A stretch of DNA of 64,000 bases from an uncultured Duncaniella sp. (GTDB lineage: Bacteria; Bacteroidota; Bacteroidia; Bacteroidales; Muribaculaceae), in assembly GCF_910577345.1 (NCBI RefSeq), contig NZ_CAJTMT010000016.1, positions 3,143 to 67,142 on the forward strand, read 5' to 3'. A program made the translations under genes and the position numbers. Position 1 is the first letter of the stretch. Each line of letters opens with the position of its first letter. The notes below the pieces were generated by a model. It worked only from the letters and a program-made list of their open reading frames with translations. It was not told the origin of the DNA and made no database searches. Below are positions 1 through 8,177 of this stretch, piece after piece.

Positions 1-2
1 GT

Positions 3-410
3 GACAACGTGATTATGTCCAACGCCGTGCAGTGTGCCGGTGAAGTCGTTATCGACGATTTCGCTGTCATCGGTGGCGGTGCTCTCATCCATCAATTCTG
101 TCACATCGGTCCTCATGTGATGCTCCAGGGGGGTGCGCTTGTCAACAAGGACATTCCTCCTTACGTCAAGGCCGGTCGCGAGCCTATCGCCTACGCCGGT
201 GTCAACTCCATCGGCCTCCGTCGTCGCGGTTTCTCCAACGAAACCATCCGCGACATTCAGGAGACTTACCGTTACCTCTACCTTTCGGGACTCAACAACT
301 CCGATGCCGTAGAGCGTATCGAAGCCGAACTGCCTGCCACCAAGGAGCGCGATGAAATCATCCTCTTCGTGCGCAACTCGAAGCGTGGCATCGTCCGCGG
401 TTATGTCTAA
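3..410 (+). CDS. lpxA: Acyl-ACP--UDP-N-acetylglucosamine O-acyltransferase, C-terminal part
   Basis: This is the C-terminal 135 residues of LpxA; the reading frame is open at the left edge, so the gene starts outside the window. LpxA transfers a 3-hydroxyacyl chain from ACP to UDP-GlcNAc, the first step of lipid A synthesis in the cytoplasm. The visible part has the last left-handed beta-helix coils (DNVIMSNAVQCAG, then DDFAVIGGGALIHQFCHIG) and the C-terminal helical domain beginning near GVNSIGLRRRGFS, both typical of the family. In Bacteroidota the gene often follows a fused lpxC/fabZ, which would lie outside the window. No terminator is obvious after the stop. Confidence 0.93.
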   Translation, partial: DNVIMSNAVQCAGEVVIDDFAVIGGGALIHQFCHIGPHVMLQGGALVNKDIPPYVKAGREPIAYAGVNSIGLRRRGFSNETIRDIQETYRYLYLSGLNNSDAVERIEAELPATKERDEIILFVRNSKRGIVRGYV

Positions 411-513
411 ATAGCCGTTCCCTTTCCTCCCGACCGGTGCTTTCCGGACGTGTTCCGGGCTTCACCTGTCTCTCTCCGTTTCAATCTCTACCTCACAAAC
501 ATAAAGATTCCCC

Positions 514-1491
514 ATGAGACATACAGTCTCTCTGATAATGCTATTGGGCGCTTCGGCTTCCACCCTTACGGTGGCCGAAGTGCCCTTTAACGGTAAAAGC
601 GGTGAGGCTCTGCTGCAGGGTGTGGCCGCCGCCTCTCGTCCGGTCACAGTGGCTGACAAAAGTAAACTTGACTTCAATATGAGAGATGAGTTTTCCGGTA
701 CTGACATCGCGGTATGCGCCGGGAAACTTCCCGACGGTTATTCATGGAATTGCCTTGTGCCGTCGGAATGGTGGGACAATTCGAAGAACACATACGGTGC
801 GATGGTCAGCGGTGACATTTACAATCTTCTTCCGCTCACAGACGGGACGGCGCGCAACCGCCGGGAGTTGGTCCCGGGCACGGTCACGACCCCAGTGTTC
901 TCTAATCAATGGTGGAGCGCCGGACAGGGAATCATCTACGGTGTGGAGACCGACCTCTATTCACCACCGGAGGCTCTGCGAGGGGAGTTGGCAAGAGCTT
1001 TCTTCTACATGGCTGCCGTCTATCATGTTTCGCTATGGACTCCGCGTGGCTTTGTGATGATGACCACCAAAGCTTACCCCGGATTGACCGACTATGCCCT
1101 TAGCCTCCTGCTTGACTGGCACAGAACATATCCTGCGTCCCAACAGGAGCGCGAGAAGAATGAGAGGGGCGAGGCTTTGCAAGGCAACCGGAATCCATTT
1201 GTCGACTATCCGGAACTGGCTGAATACATCTGGGGTACGCATAAGGACGACAGTTTCATTGTCGAAGGTGAACCACAGCCATTGCGTTCGACCTACAGTC
1301 TGGCCACCGATCGTGTCGACCTCTATTCTCCGGAAGTGCCTGCTGACGCGGAGTGGATGATTGACGGACTCCCTACAGCTTCAACCTCAGTTCCTGCGAC
1401 TGATTTAGGCAAAGGGAAGCATCGGCTTTCCTACACGTCGCGTTCGACCGGTGAAAAAGGCATCGTGTTAATCAAAATTCTTGACAGATGA
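514..1491 (+). CDS. Secreted endonuclease I-like protein, catalytic residues apparently lost
   Basis: A 325-residue protein with an N-terminal signal peptide (about residues 1-21). It has the endonuclease I fold signature: DIYNLLPLTDGTARNRR (101-117), ELARAFFYMAAVYH (158-171) and QGNRNPFVDYPEL (223-235). Active Bacteroidota relatives carry REHSFP, where the His is the catalytic base and the Glu a metal ligand. The aligned segment here reads WNCLVP (78-83), with Asn79-Cys80 in place of Glu-His. The usual VN before NRR is A113-R114. The C-terminal 70 residues look like an Ig-like beta domain. I infer a secreted DNA-binding or structural pseudoenzyme rather than a nuclease. Its stop overlaps the next start by 4 bp (ATGA), indicating co-translation. 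Confidence 0.75.
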   Translation: MRHTVSLIMLLGASASTLTVAEVPFNGKSGEALLQGVAAASRPVTVADKSKLDFNMRDEFSGTDIAVCAGKLPDGYSWNCLVPSEWWDNSKNTYGAMVSGDIYNLLPLTDGTARNRRELVPGTVTTPVFSNQWWSAGQGIIYGVETDLYSPPEALRGELARAFFYMAAVYHVSLWTPRGFVMMTTKAYPGLTDYALSLLLDWHRTYPASQQEREKNERGEALQGNRNPFVDYPELAEYIWGTHKDDSFIVEGEPQPLRSTYSLATDRVDLYSPEVPADAEWMIDGLPTASTSVPATDLGKGKHRLSYTSRSTGEKGIVLIKILDR

Positions 1492-2033
1492 GAGGGATTG
1501 GTAATATAAAGGCTGTAGTTGTGTATTTGGCGCGCTATTTCCGTCGTCCGATGGTGCTTTGCCTGCTCCTTGCAGGGCTTTGTCTCAGCGGGTGTGACAG
1601 AGGTTCTGACAATGTGCGCCGTGAGCCCGAAAAGGAGGAGAATGGCGGGCGCGATGACGACAAACCGACTCCTCCCGGCGAAGAGAATCGTCCGGGGCCA
1701 TCGGACAAGGATTATGATTTCACATCTGAGTTGCCCGATGCGTGTGTGCGTTACAAGGGGAGTGGATTGACTCTCCGTTTCGACCGTGGAGGTGTGCTTG
1801 CCAAGGTTCATGCTGATGGCCGTCGTGAGCTCATCGATCTTGACGGAGGGGAGCGTGTGGAGTTCACACCCGCCGACATTCAGCCCGATTCGCTTATTCC
1901 TGAGGCTCGTTTGGCTGTCAATGGGTCAGCCGTAAGACTCAAAAGCGTGAGGATGAAAAAACAGACCGCCGAAGCGGTCTGGTATCATGCGGTCGACGAG
2001 GATGATAAGAACCATATCCTCGTTCTGCCGTAA
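1488..2033 (+). CDS. Hypothetical lipoprotein
   Basis: A 181-residue protein of unknown function, coupled to the upstream endonuclease-like gene by an ATGA overlap. A hydrophobic stretch ends in a lipobox (LSGC, acylated Cys near residue 36). The next 40 residues are a charged, Pro/Glu/Lys-rich linker, followed by a roughly 100-residue domain predicted to be mostly beta (CVRYKGSGLTLRFDRGG onward). The n-region is long; Met22 at position 1551 is an alternative start that gives a more standard signal peptide. The operon suggests it works with the secreted pseudonuclease at the cell envelope. I recognise no family. Confidence 0.6.
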   Translation: MRGIGNIKAVVVYLARYFRRPMVLCLLLAGLCLSGCDRGSDNVRREPEKEENGGRDDDKPTPPGEENRPGPSDKDYDFTSELPDACVRYKGSGLTLRFDRGGVLAKVHADGRRELIDLDGGERVEFTPADIQPDSLIPEARLAVNGSAVRLKSVRMKKQTAEAVWYHAVDEDDKNHILVLP

Positions 2034-2084
2034 TATGTTTGTCCGGGAATGTCGCGATCCGGATACAGAATGTAGGCCGGTGGG

Positions 2085-2537
2085 CTACTTCTGCATCATT
2101 CGGGCCATAGTGACCTTGTCCTCGCGTTCCTTGATTGACTGTCGCTTGTCGTATTCCTTCTTACCGCGTGCCACTCCGATGACGAGTTTTGCCAGTCCGC
2201 GGTCGTTGATGAAGAGTCGGAGGGGTATGATGGTGAATCCGGTCTCCTTGCCGTTCTTTTCGAGTTTGGCAATCTCCTTCTTGTTGAGCAGGAGCTTGCG
2301 GTCGCGTCGGGCGACGTGGTTGTTGTATGTGCCGTAGAAATATTCGGCGATATACATGTTCTTGACCCAAACTTCACCCTTATCGACATAGCAGAATGTG
2401 TCGGCAAGCGAGGCTTTGCCTTGACGTATCGACTTTATCTCAGTACCGGTCAGCACTATACCTGCCGTGAAAGTATCACCTATGGCATAGTCGTAGGTGG
2501 CGCGTTTGTTTTTTATATTTATATCTTTTGAAATCAT
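2085..2537 (-). CDS. smpB: SsrA-binding protein SmpB
   Basis: A 150-residue SmpB of normal length. It binds tmRNA and delivers it to stalled ribosomes for trans-translation. The recognisable segments are NKRATYDY at the N-terminus, GIVLTGTEIKSIRQGKASL (residues 26-44), the basic NNHVARRDRKLLL and the C-terminal KKEYDKR helix that occupies the mRNA channel. It is convergent with the upstream lipoprotein gene, with 51 bp between the stops. The start is the only ATG consistent with the family. Confidence 0.96.
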   Translation of the reverse strand: MISKDINIKNKRATYDYAIGDTFTAGIVLTGTEIKSIRQGKASLADTFCYVDKGEVWVKNMYIAEYFYGTYNNHVARRDRKLLLNKKEIAKLEKNGKETGFTIIPLRLFINDRGLAKLVIGVARGKKEYDKRQSIKEREDKVTMARMMQK

Positions 2538-2544
2538 AGTTTTT

Positions 2545-2640
2545 AGGGGGGAGAGTTGTGAGTTTTTAGTTTTTAGTTGTGAGTTGAGAGTTGGGGGGAG
2601 TTGTGGGTTTTGAGTTGAGAGTTGTCAGTTTTAGGTCTGA
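2545..2640. repeat. GAGTTGTGAG-type low-complexity repeat
   Basis: A run of near-repeats built from GAGTTG, TGAGTTTT and AGAGTTG words between the smpB start and the end of the YIP1-like gene, both on the minus strand. No coding signal. It belongs to the same class of short-word intergenic arrays seen elsewhere in the window. Confidence 0.6.
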
Positions 2641-2740
2641 CCGGTTCAGGCTTATAAGTTACCGGGACTGTCCACCAATCACCAATACCCACTTTATACT
2701 TAGTCCTTAACCCTTGATACTTAGAGCACGCAGTGCTCTC

Positions 2741-3286
2741 TCATCCTATCACGAGGGAGAAGAGGAAATAGAAGAGATATGGCGGCATGAGGACACCGAG
2801 AATGGCGATTATCATGAAAATGCCTATCCGTTCAGGCTTCACTCCCATGTAGGTGCAACCTTTCCATTCGATAAGTGCCACATAGAACGGCAGGAAGAAA
2901 AGCATGGCGGAAGTGATGGGGAGGACGTTGATAATGAACGAAATCAGCGCGAGAAGTCCGAGCGTGTAGAGGACAAACGTATGGGCTTTCTTCTCGTTGT
3001 AGCGTTTTTCGAGGGTAGGCTCCGCGAAGAGCGAGAGGGCAAAGACCCCGAAGAAATAGGCCACGAAGTAGACAAGGAAAGTCACTATCATCCTCATGAA
3101 AAGCACGAGGAAATCAACGTGGTGGTAGACCCCCTGCATGTAGACGCTGACAGCCGTCAGAGCGATCAGCGGATAGTAGCCGTTGACTGCTATGTCGCGC
3201 GTCGGATCATCAGCCTTGCCTATATCCTCCCATCCGTTGCCCGGTGAGAGAATCAGTTGAAAGAGATGTTTGAGATAGCGCTTCAT
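2741..3286 (-). CDS. YIP1-family-like integral membrane protein
   Basis: A 181-residue protein with about five hydrophobic helices, starting MKRYLKHLFQLILSPGNGWEDIG. This N-terminus (short basic helix, then SPxxxWxxI) is typical of bacterial YIP1/DUF1282-like membrane proteins. An in-frame ATG 75 bp upstream exists, but the segment it adds is non-hydrophobic and not family-like, so the inner Met is chosen. The substrate or role is unknown; proteins of this type sit in the inner membrane. A degenerate GAGTTG repeat lies 3' of the gene. Confidence 0.7.
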   Translation of the reverse strand: MKRYLKHLFQLILSPGNGWEDIGKADDPTRDIAVNGYYPLIALTAVSVYMQGVYHHVDFLVLFMRMIVTFLVYFVAYFFGVFALSLFAEPTLEKRYNEKKAHTFVLYTLGLLALISFIINVLPITSAMLFFLPFYVALIEWKGCTYMGVKPERIGIFMIIAILGVLMPPYLFYFLFSLVIG

Positions 3287-3502
3287 AATAGTGTGGTTGA
3301 CAATGGTTTGACCGGTCATGAATGTCAATTTCTTGCCTGACACTAATGACCGAAAGGACACCGGCGTTGGTTGCCGAATGAATTAATAACAACTAAACCC
3401 GCAAAACAGGGGCTAAAACTCTGCAAAATTACACAGAATCCGCGAAAACACCGGCACCCTGACCCAAGAAAAATCAATCCCCATCAAAAATGCACTCTAA
3501 TT

Positions 3503-3545
3503 GATACAAAAGTCCAAAAGGGCATAAGAAACAGAAGAGCTTATT
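3503..3545. repeat. Single-arm copy of the dispersed intergenic hairpin repeat
   Basis: GATACAAAAGTCCAAAAGGG followed by CATAAGAAACAGAAGAG matches the left arm of the hairpin elements at 53459 and 63083. No matching right arm is visible nearby. It lies 3' of the DUF3791 gene, in the 290-bp space before the YIP1-like gene. That space otherwise shows nothing coding. Confidence 0.5.
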
Positions 3546-3577
3546 GGACAGTTGATTGATAGACACAACCATATAGC

Positions 3578-3790
3578 CTAAAGCACCCCTTCCTCCCGCA
3601 TAAAGTCAGTTATATCCTCCATCAGATAGCGGGCACTGAAAGTATGGAGGACGTCGTATGATGGGACTATATAGTTGTAGAGTATTCCTGACTCATGGAG
3701 CCGGCGGTACACTTCGGTCTGCGGCATCTTAAGATGGTCAGAGAGCTTGCTGATGCAGTAGGTGACAAATTCAAGAGTTTTCTTATCCAT
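3578..3790 (-). CDS. DUF3791 domain protein
   Basis: A 70-residue protein matching the whole DUF3791 family: a helical N-terminus (EFVTYCISKLSDHL), VYRRLHESGILYNYIVPSYDVLHT (residues 27-50) and a final helix YLMEDITDFMREEGVL. DUF3791 genes are often found next to DUF3990 genes, a pairing suspected to be a toxin-antitoxin-like or effector-related module. No DUF3990 partner is present here, so this copy is an orphan. Function unknown. Confidence 0.75.
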   Translation of the reverse strand: MDKKTLEFVTYCISKLSDHLKMPQTEVYRRLHESGILYNYIVPSYDVLHTFSARYLMEDITDFMREEGVL

Positions 3791-4437
3791 GTAGGTCTGA
3801 TTTTCTTTTATGTCAAGAGCGGATTTTGTAATCGTAAAACGCTTGGGACAGCAGATAGGAAACTTTCAAAATTGCTTCCAACTGTCGGCTTATATCATTT
3901 AGTTATTTTTATCAGGCCATTTCCATTCTGACCTTGTCAATTACAAAGTTATGAAGAAAATTTGAGATTGGCACTTGACATGTTTATAAACATATTGACA
4001 CTGACCTTATTTTGCAGATTTGCGATTGTTTAAAGAGGCATATTGAGAAAAATCATATTTTCTTAATATGCCCCATACATCAATAACAAACTTTTTATTA
4101 TCTTTGCATTGAATCAGAAATTCAGCGCATGGAGTTGCGTGTAATTTGATTCAACATTTTAATAAAAAAGGTGTTATTGAAATTTTATCTTCGGTTTCTC
4201 AAACTTGGTCGTCTGAAGAACTGCATGAAGGTGAGATTGGCAATAGCACCTGCATCGACTGCTTATATCCGTCTGCTAAAGTGGACGCTATATAGCTGTA
4301 TCGGTGTGGGGCTATTGTTTTATCCATGCAGTAGGTAGACCAAGACCTGAGAACCGGATAAAACAAGATACATTCCTCACACCTTTTTTCATGTCAAAAC
4401 TTGAACAATTGACTCTTGGGGGATGGAGAATATCTGA
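3791..4437. other. AT-rich 650-bp spacer, no gene seen
   Basis: No credible reading frame on either strand. It separates the divergent DUF3791 and DUF2971 genes. A promoter-like TATCTTTG sits at 4099-4106, about 330 bp upstream of the DUF2971 start. The transcript would therefore have a long leader, or a small RNA may be made here. The base composition becomes distinctly AT-rich and stays so to about 7.9 kb. Confidence 0.4.
4099..4106 (+). promoter_or_regulatory. Candidate -7 promoter element (TATCTTTG)
   Basis: It matches the Bacteroidota -7 consensus TAnnTTTG exactly. No convincing TTTG -33 box is seen 19-21 bp upstream. The nearest plus-strand gene starts 330 bp downstream. Confidence 0.35.
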
Positions 4438-5190
4438 GTGGCAGCTATGTATTTTATAAACTATGTCAAAGATAAAAAACTATTCGAAGAGATAGCACCG
4501 AATGTATATGGTTTGAAAAGAAATGGAATCAACTTTTCTACCAGAATATATAAGTATATTGATTTATCTGCACTTATAGATATTGGAAATGGGAATTTTA
4601 AGGTGCAACGGCGAATGGATTTTAGCGACAGGCATGAATCTACTGTTGGTATGCTAAGAGAATTTTATTCTGAAAATGATGATGAAAATTATAAGAAAAG
4701 CGACGAGCGTAATTTAAATGAGATACTAAAAAAGCAATCGGCAGAATTCCTTACAACGTGTTTTACAAAACGTAGTAGCGAACTTCATGCAATGTGGAAG
4801 GCCTTTACTTCCGGTTATACGGGAGTGCGCATTTCTACAACCATCGGACAGATAGTTGAAAGCATGAAACTCGATGGTTATAATTTATATATCGGAACTG
4901 TAAAATATGAAAAAGTGGTTTGGAGATATGATGTAGTGAGGGATATGTTTACGAAAAACCCATGTTACAGCCCTGAAAAAGAGCTCCGTATTTACATCTT
5001 GCCTAAGAATGGTGAGCTACCAAAAGAAGCAGTCAATTTAAAGGTTGACTCCGAAAAATTAATTACAGGGATAACATTGTCTCCATTCATACCACAACCA
5101 ATCCATATACCGATTCGGAATATGCTGTCCAAACGTTTTCCAAACGCAAATATTCAGGGTTCAACAATAAGCGAAAAACCAATTAAATAA
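4438..5190 (+). CDS. DUF2971 domain protein
   Basis: A 250-residue soluble protein of the DUF2971 family. Visible family features are RIYKYIDLSALIDIGNGNFK (an N-terminal YKY-type motif), FLTTCFTKRSSELHAMWKAFTSGYTGVRI (residues 101-129) and the C-terminal SPFIPQPIHIPIRNML. Function unknown; members are patchily distributed and often occur in accessory DNA. The start is uncertain: GTG at 4438 follows directly after an in-frame stop, and ATG at 4447 is equally plausible. Its base composition is AT-rich compared with the window. Confidence 0.7.
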   Translation: MAAMYFINYVKDKKLFEEIAPNVYGLKRNGINFSTRIYKYIDLSALIDIGNGNFKVQRRMDFSDRHESTVGMLREFYSENDDENYKKSDERNLNEILKKQSAEFLTTCFTKRSSELHAMWKAFTSGYTGVRISTTIGQIVESMKLDGYNLYIGTVKYEKVVWRYDVVRDMFTKNPCYSPEKELRIYILPKNGELPKEAVNLKVDSEKLITGITLSPFIPQPIHIPIRNMLSKRFPNANIQGSTISEKPIK

Positions 5191-5205
5191 TAAAAAACAA
5201 TCATT

Positions 5206-5943
5206 ATGAAATTTAAATTTTTACTGTGCATGGCATTGGCCATGTCGTTGTTCTCTTGTTCAAAAAATGATGAACCGGGCAATGGAAATCAGAGTGACAA
5301 CAATTCAAAAGTAACAATCAATGCAAACGGTACGACATCTACTGGAGTGTCGTTCTCGTCAATTGATGAAACATCATTTTATCTTGACTATGTGAAGTAC
5401 AAGATCGTTGATTCCCATCTTGAAATTGTGGGTTATGATCCAATTGAGATTGGCTCAATAGTCACACCTTATGCTACAGTAGTGTTAAATGGCACTTCAT
5501 ATAATACAAGAGTGGTAGGAAAACAAGCGTTTTATGATTGTGAAAATATGACAGAGATTAATCTGCCTAATACAATAACCACGATTGATGACTGGTACGC
5601 CTTTGGCTCCTGTATAAATTTGAAAAAAATAAGTTGGCCAAAAGAATTGGTTCGGATAGGAGATCATGCTTTTTCCAGATGTACTTCGTTAATGCAAATA
5701 GTTATACCTGGTACAGTTAAAGAAATACGAGGTTCAGCATTTTATGAATGTGATTCATTAACAGATATTTATGTGTCAGGAATGCCAAAATGTCAGTTTA
5801 CAGTTATTTCAGGACAATTAGTTAGTTCCGTATTTACTTCATATACAGCTACTCTTCATGTGACAAAAGAAAATTACGAGTGGATAAAACAGGCTGCAGT
5901 TTGGTCCAATTTTGAAAATATAGTTGCGGACTATAATCCATAA
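5206..5943 (+). CDS. BspA-type leucine-rich-repeat lipoprotein
   Basis: A 245-residue lipoprotein with a signal peptide ending in a lipobox (LFSC, Cys18). The mature part has a Ser/Asn-rich linker and then several LRR_5 repeats of the BspA type: KQAFYDCENMTEINLPNTI, WYAFGSCINLKKISWP, DHAFSRCTSLMQIVIPGTV and GSAFYECDSLTDIYV. Such proteins face the cell exterior and bind host or microbial surfaces in characterised relatives. It starts 15 bp after the DUF2971 gene and is followed 36 bp later by another surface protein on the same strand, so the three may be one transcript. Confidence 0.8.
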   Translation: MKFKFLLCMALAMSLFSCSKNDEPGNGNQSDNNSKVTINANGTTSTGVSFSSIDETSFYLDYVKYKIVDSHLEIVGYDPIEIGSIVTPYATVVLNGTSYNTRVVGKQAFYDCENMTEINLPNTITTIDDWYAFGSCINLKKISWPKELVRIGDHAFSRCTSLMQIVIPGTVKEIRGSAFYECDSLTDIYVSGMPKCQFTVISGQLVSSVFTSYTATLHVTKENYEWIKQAAVWSNFENIVADYNP

Positions 5944-5979
5944 ATTAACATAAGAGATAAAATTTAAAGTATTGAATGT

Positions 5980-7575
5980 ATGAATAAATTATTTATCCTG
6001 TCCATATTTTTAATGTGGAATGTATTTTATGCATTTGCAGGTTCGGTAATTAACCTTAGTGAGAAGCATATAGCGAACAGTTATATAATTTCAGAAATTG
6101 GCGATTATTGTTTTGCTGTAGATGATTACCCTGAAGCTGCTGATGCATTTATACTGTGGAACGAGCTTGGTGAAAAGGATATCGTTGACGTGAAATTATC
6201 TGACGGTACGGTATACTTCACGAAAACATTCTTTCAGAAAGGGAATGCCATGATAAGTATTGTGGATAAAAGCAATACTATATTATGGTCATGGCATATA
6301 TGGTCGACTGACCGACCGAAATGTTATGAAAAGGATGGATATAACGTAATGGATAGGAACTTGGGTGCGACAAATGCAAATCCCTATAGCGTGGATTCAT
6401 ACGGGTTAAGTTATACTCCGGGTTGTCCATTTCCATTTCCCGGTCCGAAGTATTCTGATTACATTATAACCTCCACTCCCTCAGTTCCTGACGGTTGGTA
6501 TGTTGCACCCGGATATGGCTTTTATAAGGAATCAAAAATGCCAACTCCTGCAAATCCGATGATGTTGTGTTCGCATCGTGATAAGTATGGTAACTCTGTT
6601 TATTTTAGAATAGGCTATAACCCATTCCCAACCACATATTATGTTCCTACTATTAAAGATATGGTCGCTGTATTGGGATATGAGCCGATTGTGAGAGGAG
6701 GAGTTCTGCATACAGATTTTGGTTTGTCATTACCGGCTATATATGACGGGAAGGCAAATGAAACACAAGGATTTTATCTATGCGCCGGGGTCTACAATAC
6801 CACTGCTGTTGATACGCATTGCATATATTTTACGGATGACTTGTTGAAAACGACATACTGTGAAGGTGCCGCATTGATGCCGTTGCGTGGTTTCATGAAA
6901 ATAGTAGAAGTTGATAAGCTCATGCTCCAGCCTACTTTTAAAATGATGAAAATAGGGGAAAGTATTTATTTGGAAGCGAAATTTACCCCTTCTGATGTCT
7001 ATGATAAGAGTTTGGAATGGAGATCTTCTGATGAAAATATAGTAGTTGTTAAAGACGGTATGGTGACCGCTGTTGGTATTGGACATGCGTTTGTCACAGC
7101 AATAGCATCCAATGGAAAAACTGCCACATGTGAGTTTCTGGTGGATGCTCAGAAAATCAATAGAATTGAAGTAGATCCGGCTGAAGTGTGTGCATTGGAG
7201 GGCAGCTCCATTCAATTGACGGCAATAGTATATCCTGAAAACGCCACAGATAAAAGAGTTGCATGGTATTCGTCTGACACATCTGTTGCTGTTGTTGATG
7301 GAAACGGGATGTTGAAAATCGTTGGCAGTGGTGATGCAGTCATTGAAGCAAGAGCATTGGATGATAGTAAAGTTATCGGAGAGTGTCGTGTGTCCGGCTA
7401 CTCCGGAATAGAGGATGTCTTGCTTGATACCAAAAACGACTGGAACCTATATACAGTAACCGGAATCCTCTTAGGTTCAGGAATAAACTCTGAAGATTTG
7501 AATCGTTTACCACGAGGAATGTATATATTGCGCAGTAATAAAAAGGCAATAAAAGTTATATTGGGAAATAATTAA
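5980..7575 (+). CDS. Secreted protein with two bacterial Ig-like (Big2) domains
   Basis: A 531-residue secreted protein with a cleavable signal peptide (about 1-20). The N-terminal 300 residues resemble a Fibrobacter/Bacteroidota FISUMP-like surface domain (NVMDRNLGAT, CPFPFPGPKYSD, YYVPTIKDMVAVLGY). Two Big2 repeats follow: SDVYDKSLEWRSSDENIVVV (about 335-352) and ENATDKRVAWYSSDTSVAVV. The C-terminus (WNLYTVTGILLGSG ... LPRGMYILRSNKKAIKVIL) has the layout of a type IX secretion C-terminal signal. I infer export to or beyond the outer surface. The ligand is unknown. Confidence 0.72.
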   Translation: MNKLFILSIFLMWNVFYAFAGSVINLSEKHIANSYIISEIGDYCFAVDDYPEAADAFILWNELGEKDIVDVKLSDGTVYFTKTFFQKGNAMISIVDKSNTILWSWHIWSTDRPKCYEKDGYNVMDRNLGATNANPYSVDSYGLSYTPGCPFPFPGPKYSDYIITSTPSVPDGWYVAPGYGFYKESKMPTPANPMMLCSHRDKYGNSVYFRIGYNPFPTTYYVPTIKDMVAVLGYEPIVRGGVLHTDFGLSLPAIYDGKANETQGFYLCAGVYNTTAVDTHCIYFTDDLLKTTYCEGAALMPLRGFMKIVEVDKLMLQPTFKMMKIGESIYLEAKFTPSDVYDKSLEWRSSDENIVVVKDGMVTAVGIGHAFVTAIASNGKTATCEFLVDAQKINRIEVDPAEVCALEGSSIQLTAIVYPENATDKRVAWYSSDTSVAVVDGNGMLKIVGSGDAVIEARALDDSKVIGECRVSGYSGIEDVLLDTKNDWNLYTVTGILLGSGINSEDLNRLPRGMYILRSNKKAIKVILGNN

Positions 7576-7596
7576 AGTTTATTCTAAAACAGGATT

Positions 7597-7650
7597 GATG
7601 GTATGGTACTATGAATTCGTAATAGTTCAAAGTTCCATGCCATCATTTTT
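7597..7650 (+). terminator. Probable intrinsic terminator
   Basis: GATGGTATGG (7597-7606) pairs with CCATGCCATC (7635-7644), followed by a T run (7646-7650), 20 bp after the surface-protein stop. Confidence 0.6.
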
Positions 7651-7705
7651 CTTTAAATGATTGTCGGGTAGAGATTCGCTGTTTTGATATGGGAAATTTA
7701 CAGAG

Positions 7706-7825
7706 TTATTGACAATGTTAATAACTTTTTGAAATGTAAATAACTTTATAATTACGGTGTGTATCAATGGTATATGGTATAAATGTTGATAAAGTGGGTG
7801 GGTTTGTTGATAAAAATGTTAATAA
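7706..7825. other. Cluster of DnaA-box-like 9-mers in AT-rich DNA
   Basis: Four same-strand TGTT(A/G)ATAA copies lie at 7716, 7784, 7805 and 7817, with an inverted TTATTGACA at 7706. Each differs by one or two bases from the DnaA box TGTGGATAA. The surrounding 150 bp is very AT-rich, as an unwinding region would be. This is the 338-bp gene-free space before tRNA-Met. No dnaA gene is in the window, so an origin role is only a hypothesis. Confidence 0.35.
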
Positions 7826-7912
7826 CTTTTTGTTGAAATGTTTTGGAGAATTGGAAAAAGTTCGTACCTTTGCAATCGCAAAAGCAAAAGAATCTTATCC
7901 AAAAGATTTGAT

Positions 7913-7986
7913 GGCGAGATAGCTCAGTTGGTTAGAGCGTCGGATTCATAACCCGGAGGTCCCGAGTTCAATTCTCGGTCTCGCTA
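7913..7986 (+). tRNA. tRNA-Met (anticodon CAT)
   Basis: The cloverleaf is complete. The acceptor stem GGCGAGA pairs with TCTCGCT (one G-T pair), the D arm is GCTC-AGTTGGTTA-GAGC, the anticodon loop is TTCATAA, the T arm is CCGAG-TTCAATT-CTCGG and the discriminator is A. The anticodon stem has an A31-C39 mismatch next to the loop. The paired first base argues for an elongator rather than an initiator tRNA; a lysidine-modified tRNA-Ile cannot be excluded. CCA is not encoded. Confidence 0.9.
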
Positions 7987-7997
7987 CAAAAGAAAAT

Positions 7998-8029
7998 CGG
8001 TCACACTCACGCGAGTATGACCGTTTTTT
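7998..8029 (+). terminator. Intrinsic terminator after tRNA-Met
   Basis: CGGTCACACTC and CGAGTATGACCG form a 12-bp stem with one mismatch, followed by TTTTTT. It closes the single-tRNA transcript. Confidence 0.85.
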
Positions 8030-8030
8030 C

Positions 8031-8061
8031 TTTGAAATTCGAAAAAGAATTCGTAATTTTG
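8031..8061 (+). promoter_or_regulatory. rpsU promoter
   Basis: TTTG (8031-8034), a 19-bp spacer and TAATTTTG (8054-8061) form an exact Bacteroidota housekeeping promoter. Transcription would start near 8067, leaving a leader of about 110 nt before rpsU. Confidence 0.75.
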
Positions 8062-8177
8062 CCCCGCAAAATCAGTCGGCCGATGCCGGAGGTGTGTCCC
8101 CAGTGGTGGCGCGCGCAGGCGAAGCGGTTGATTTTCAACAATATTATTAACTAAAACCAATTAATCAAAAAACCACA

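Noticed and set aside
2714..3247. Plus-strand 177-residue frame rich in Glu and His
   Set aside because: It is antisense to the YIP1-like membrane protein, whose hydrophobic pattern is clearly the coding one.
3930..4437. Decayed gene upstream of the DUF2971 gene
   Set aside because: No recognisable protein fragment could be read in any frame.
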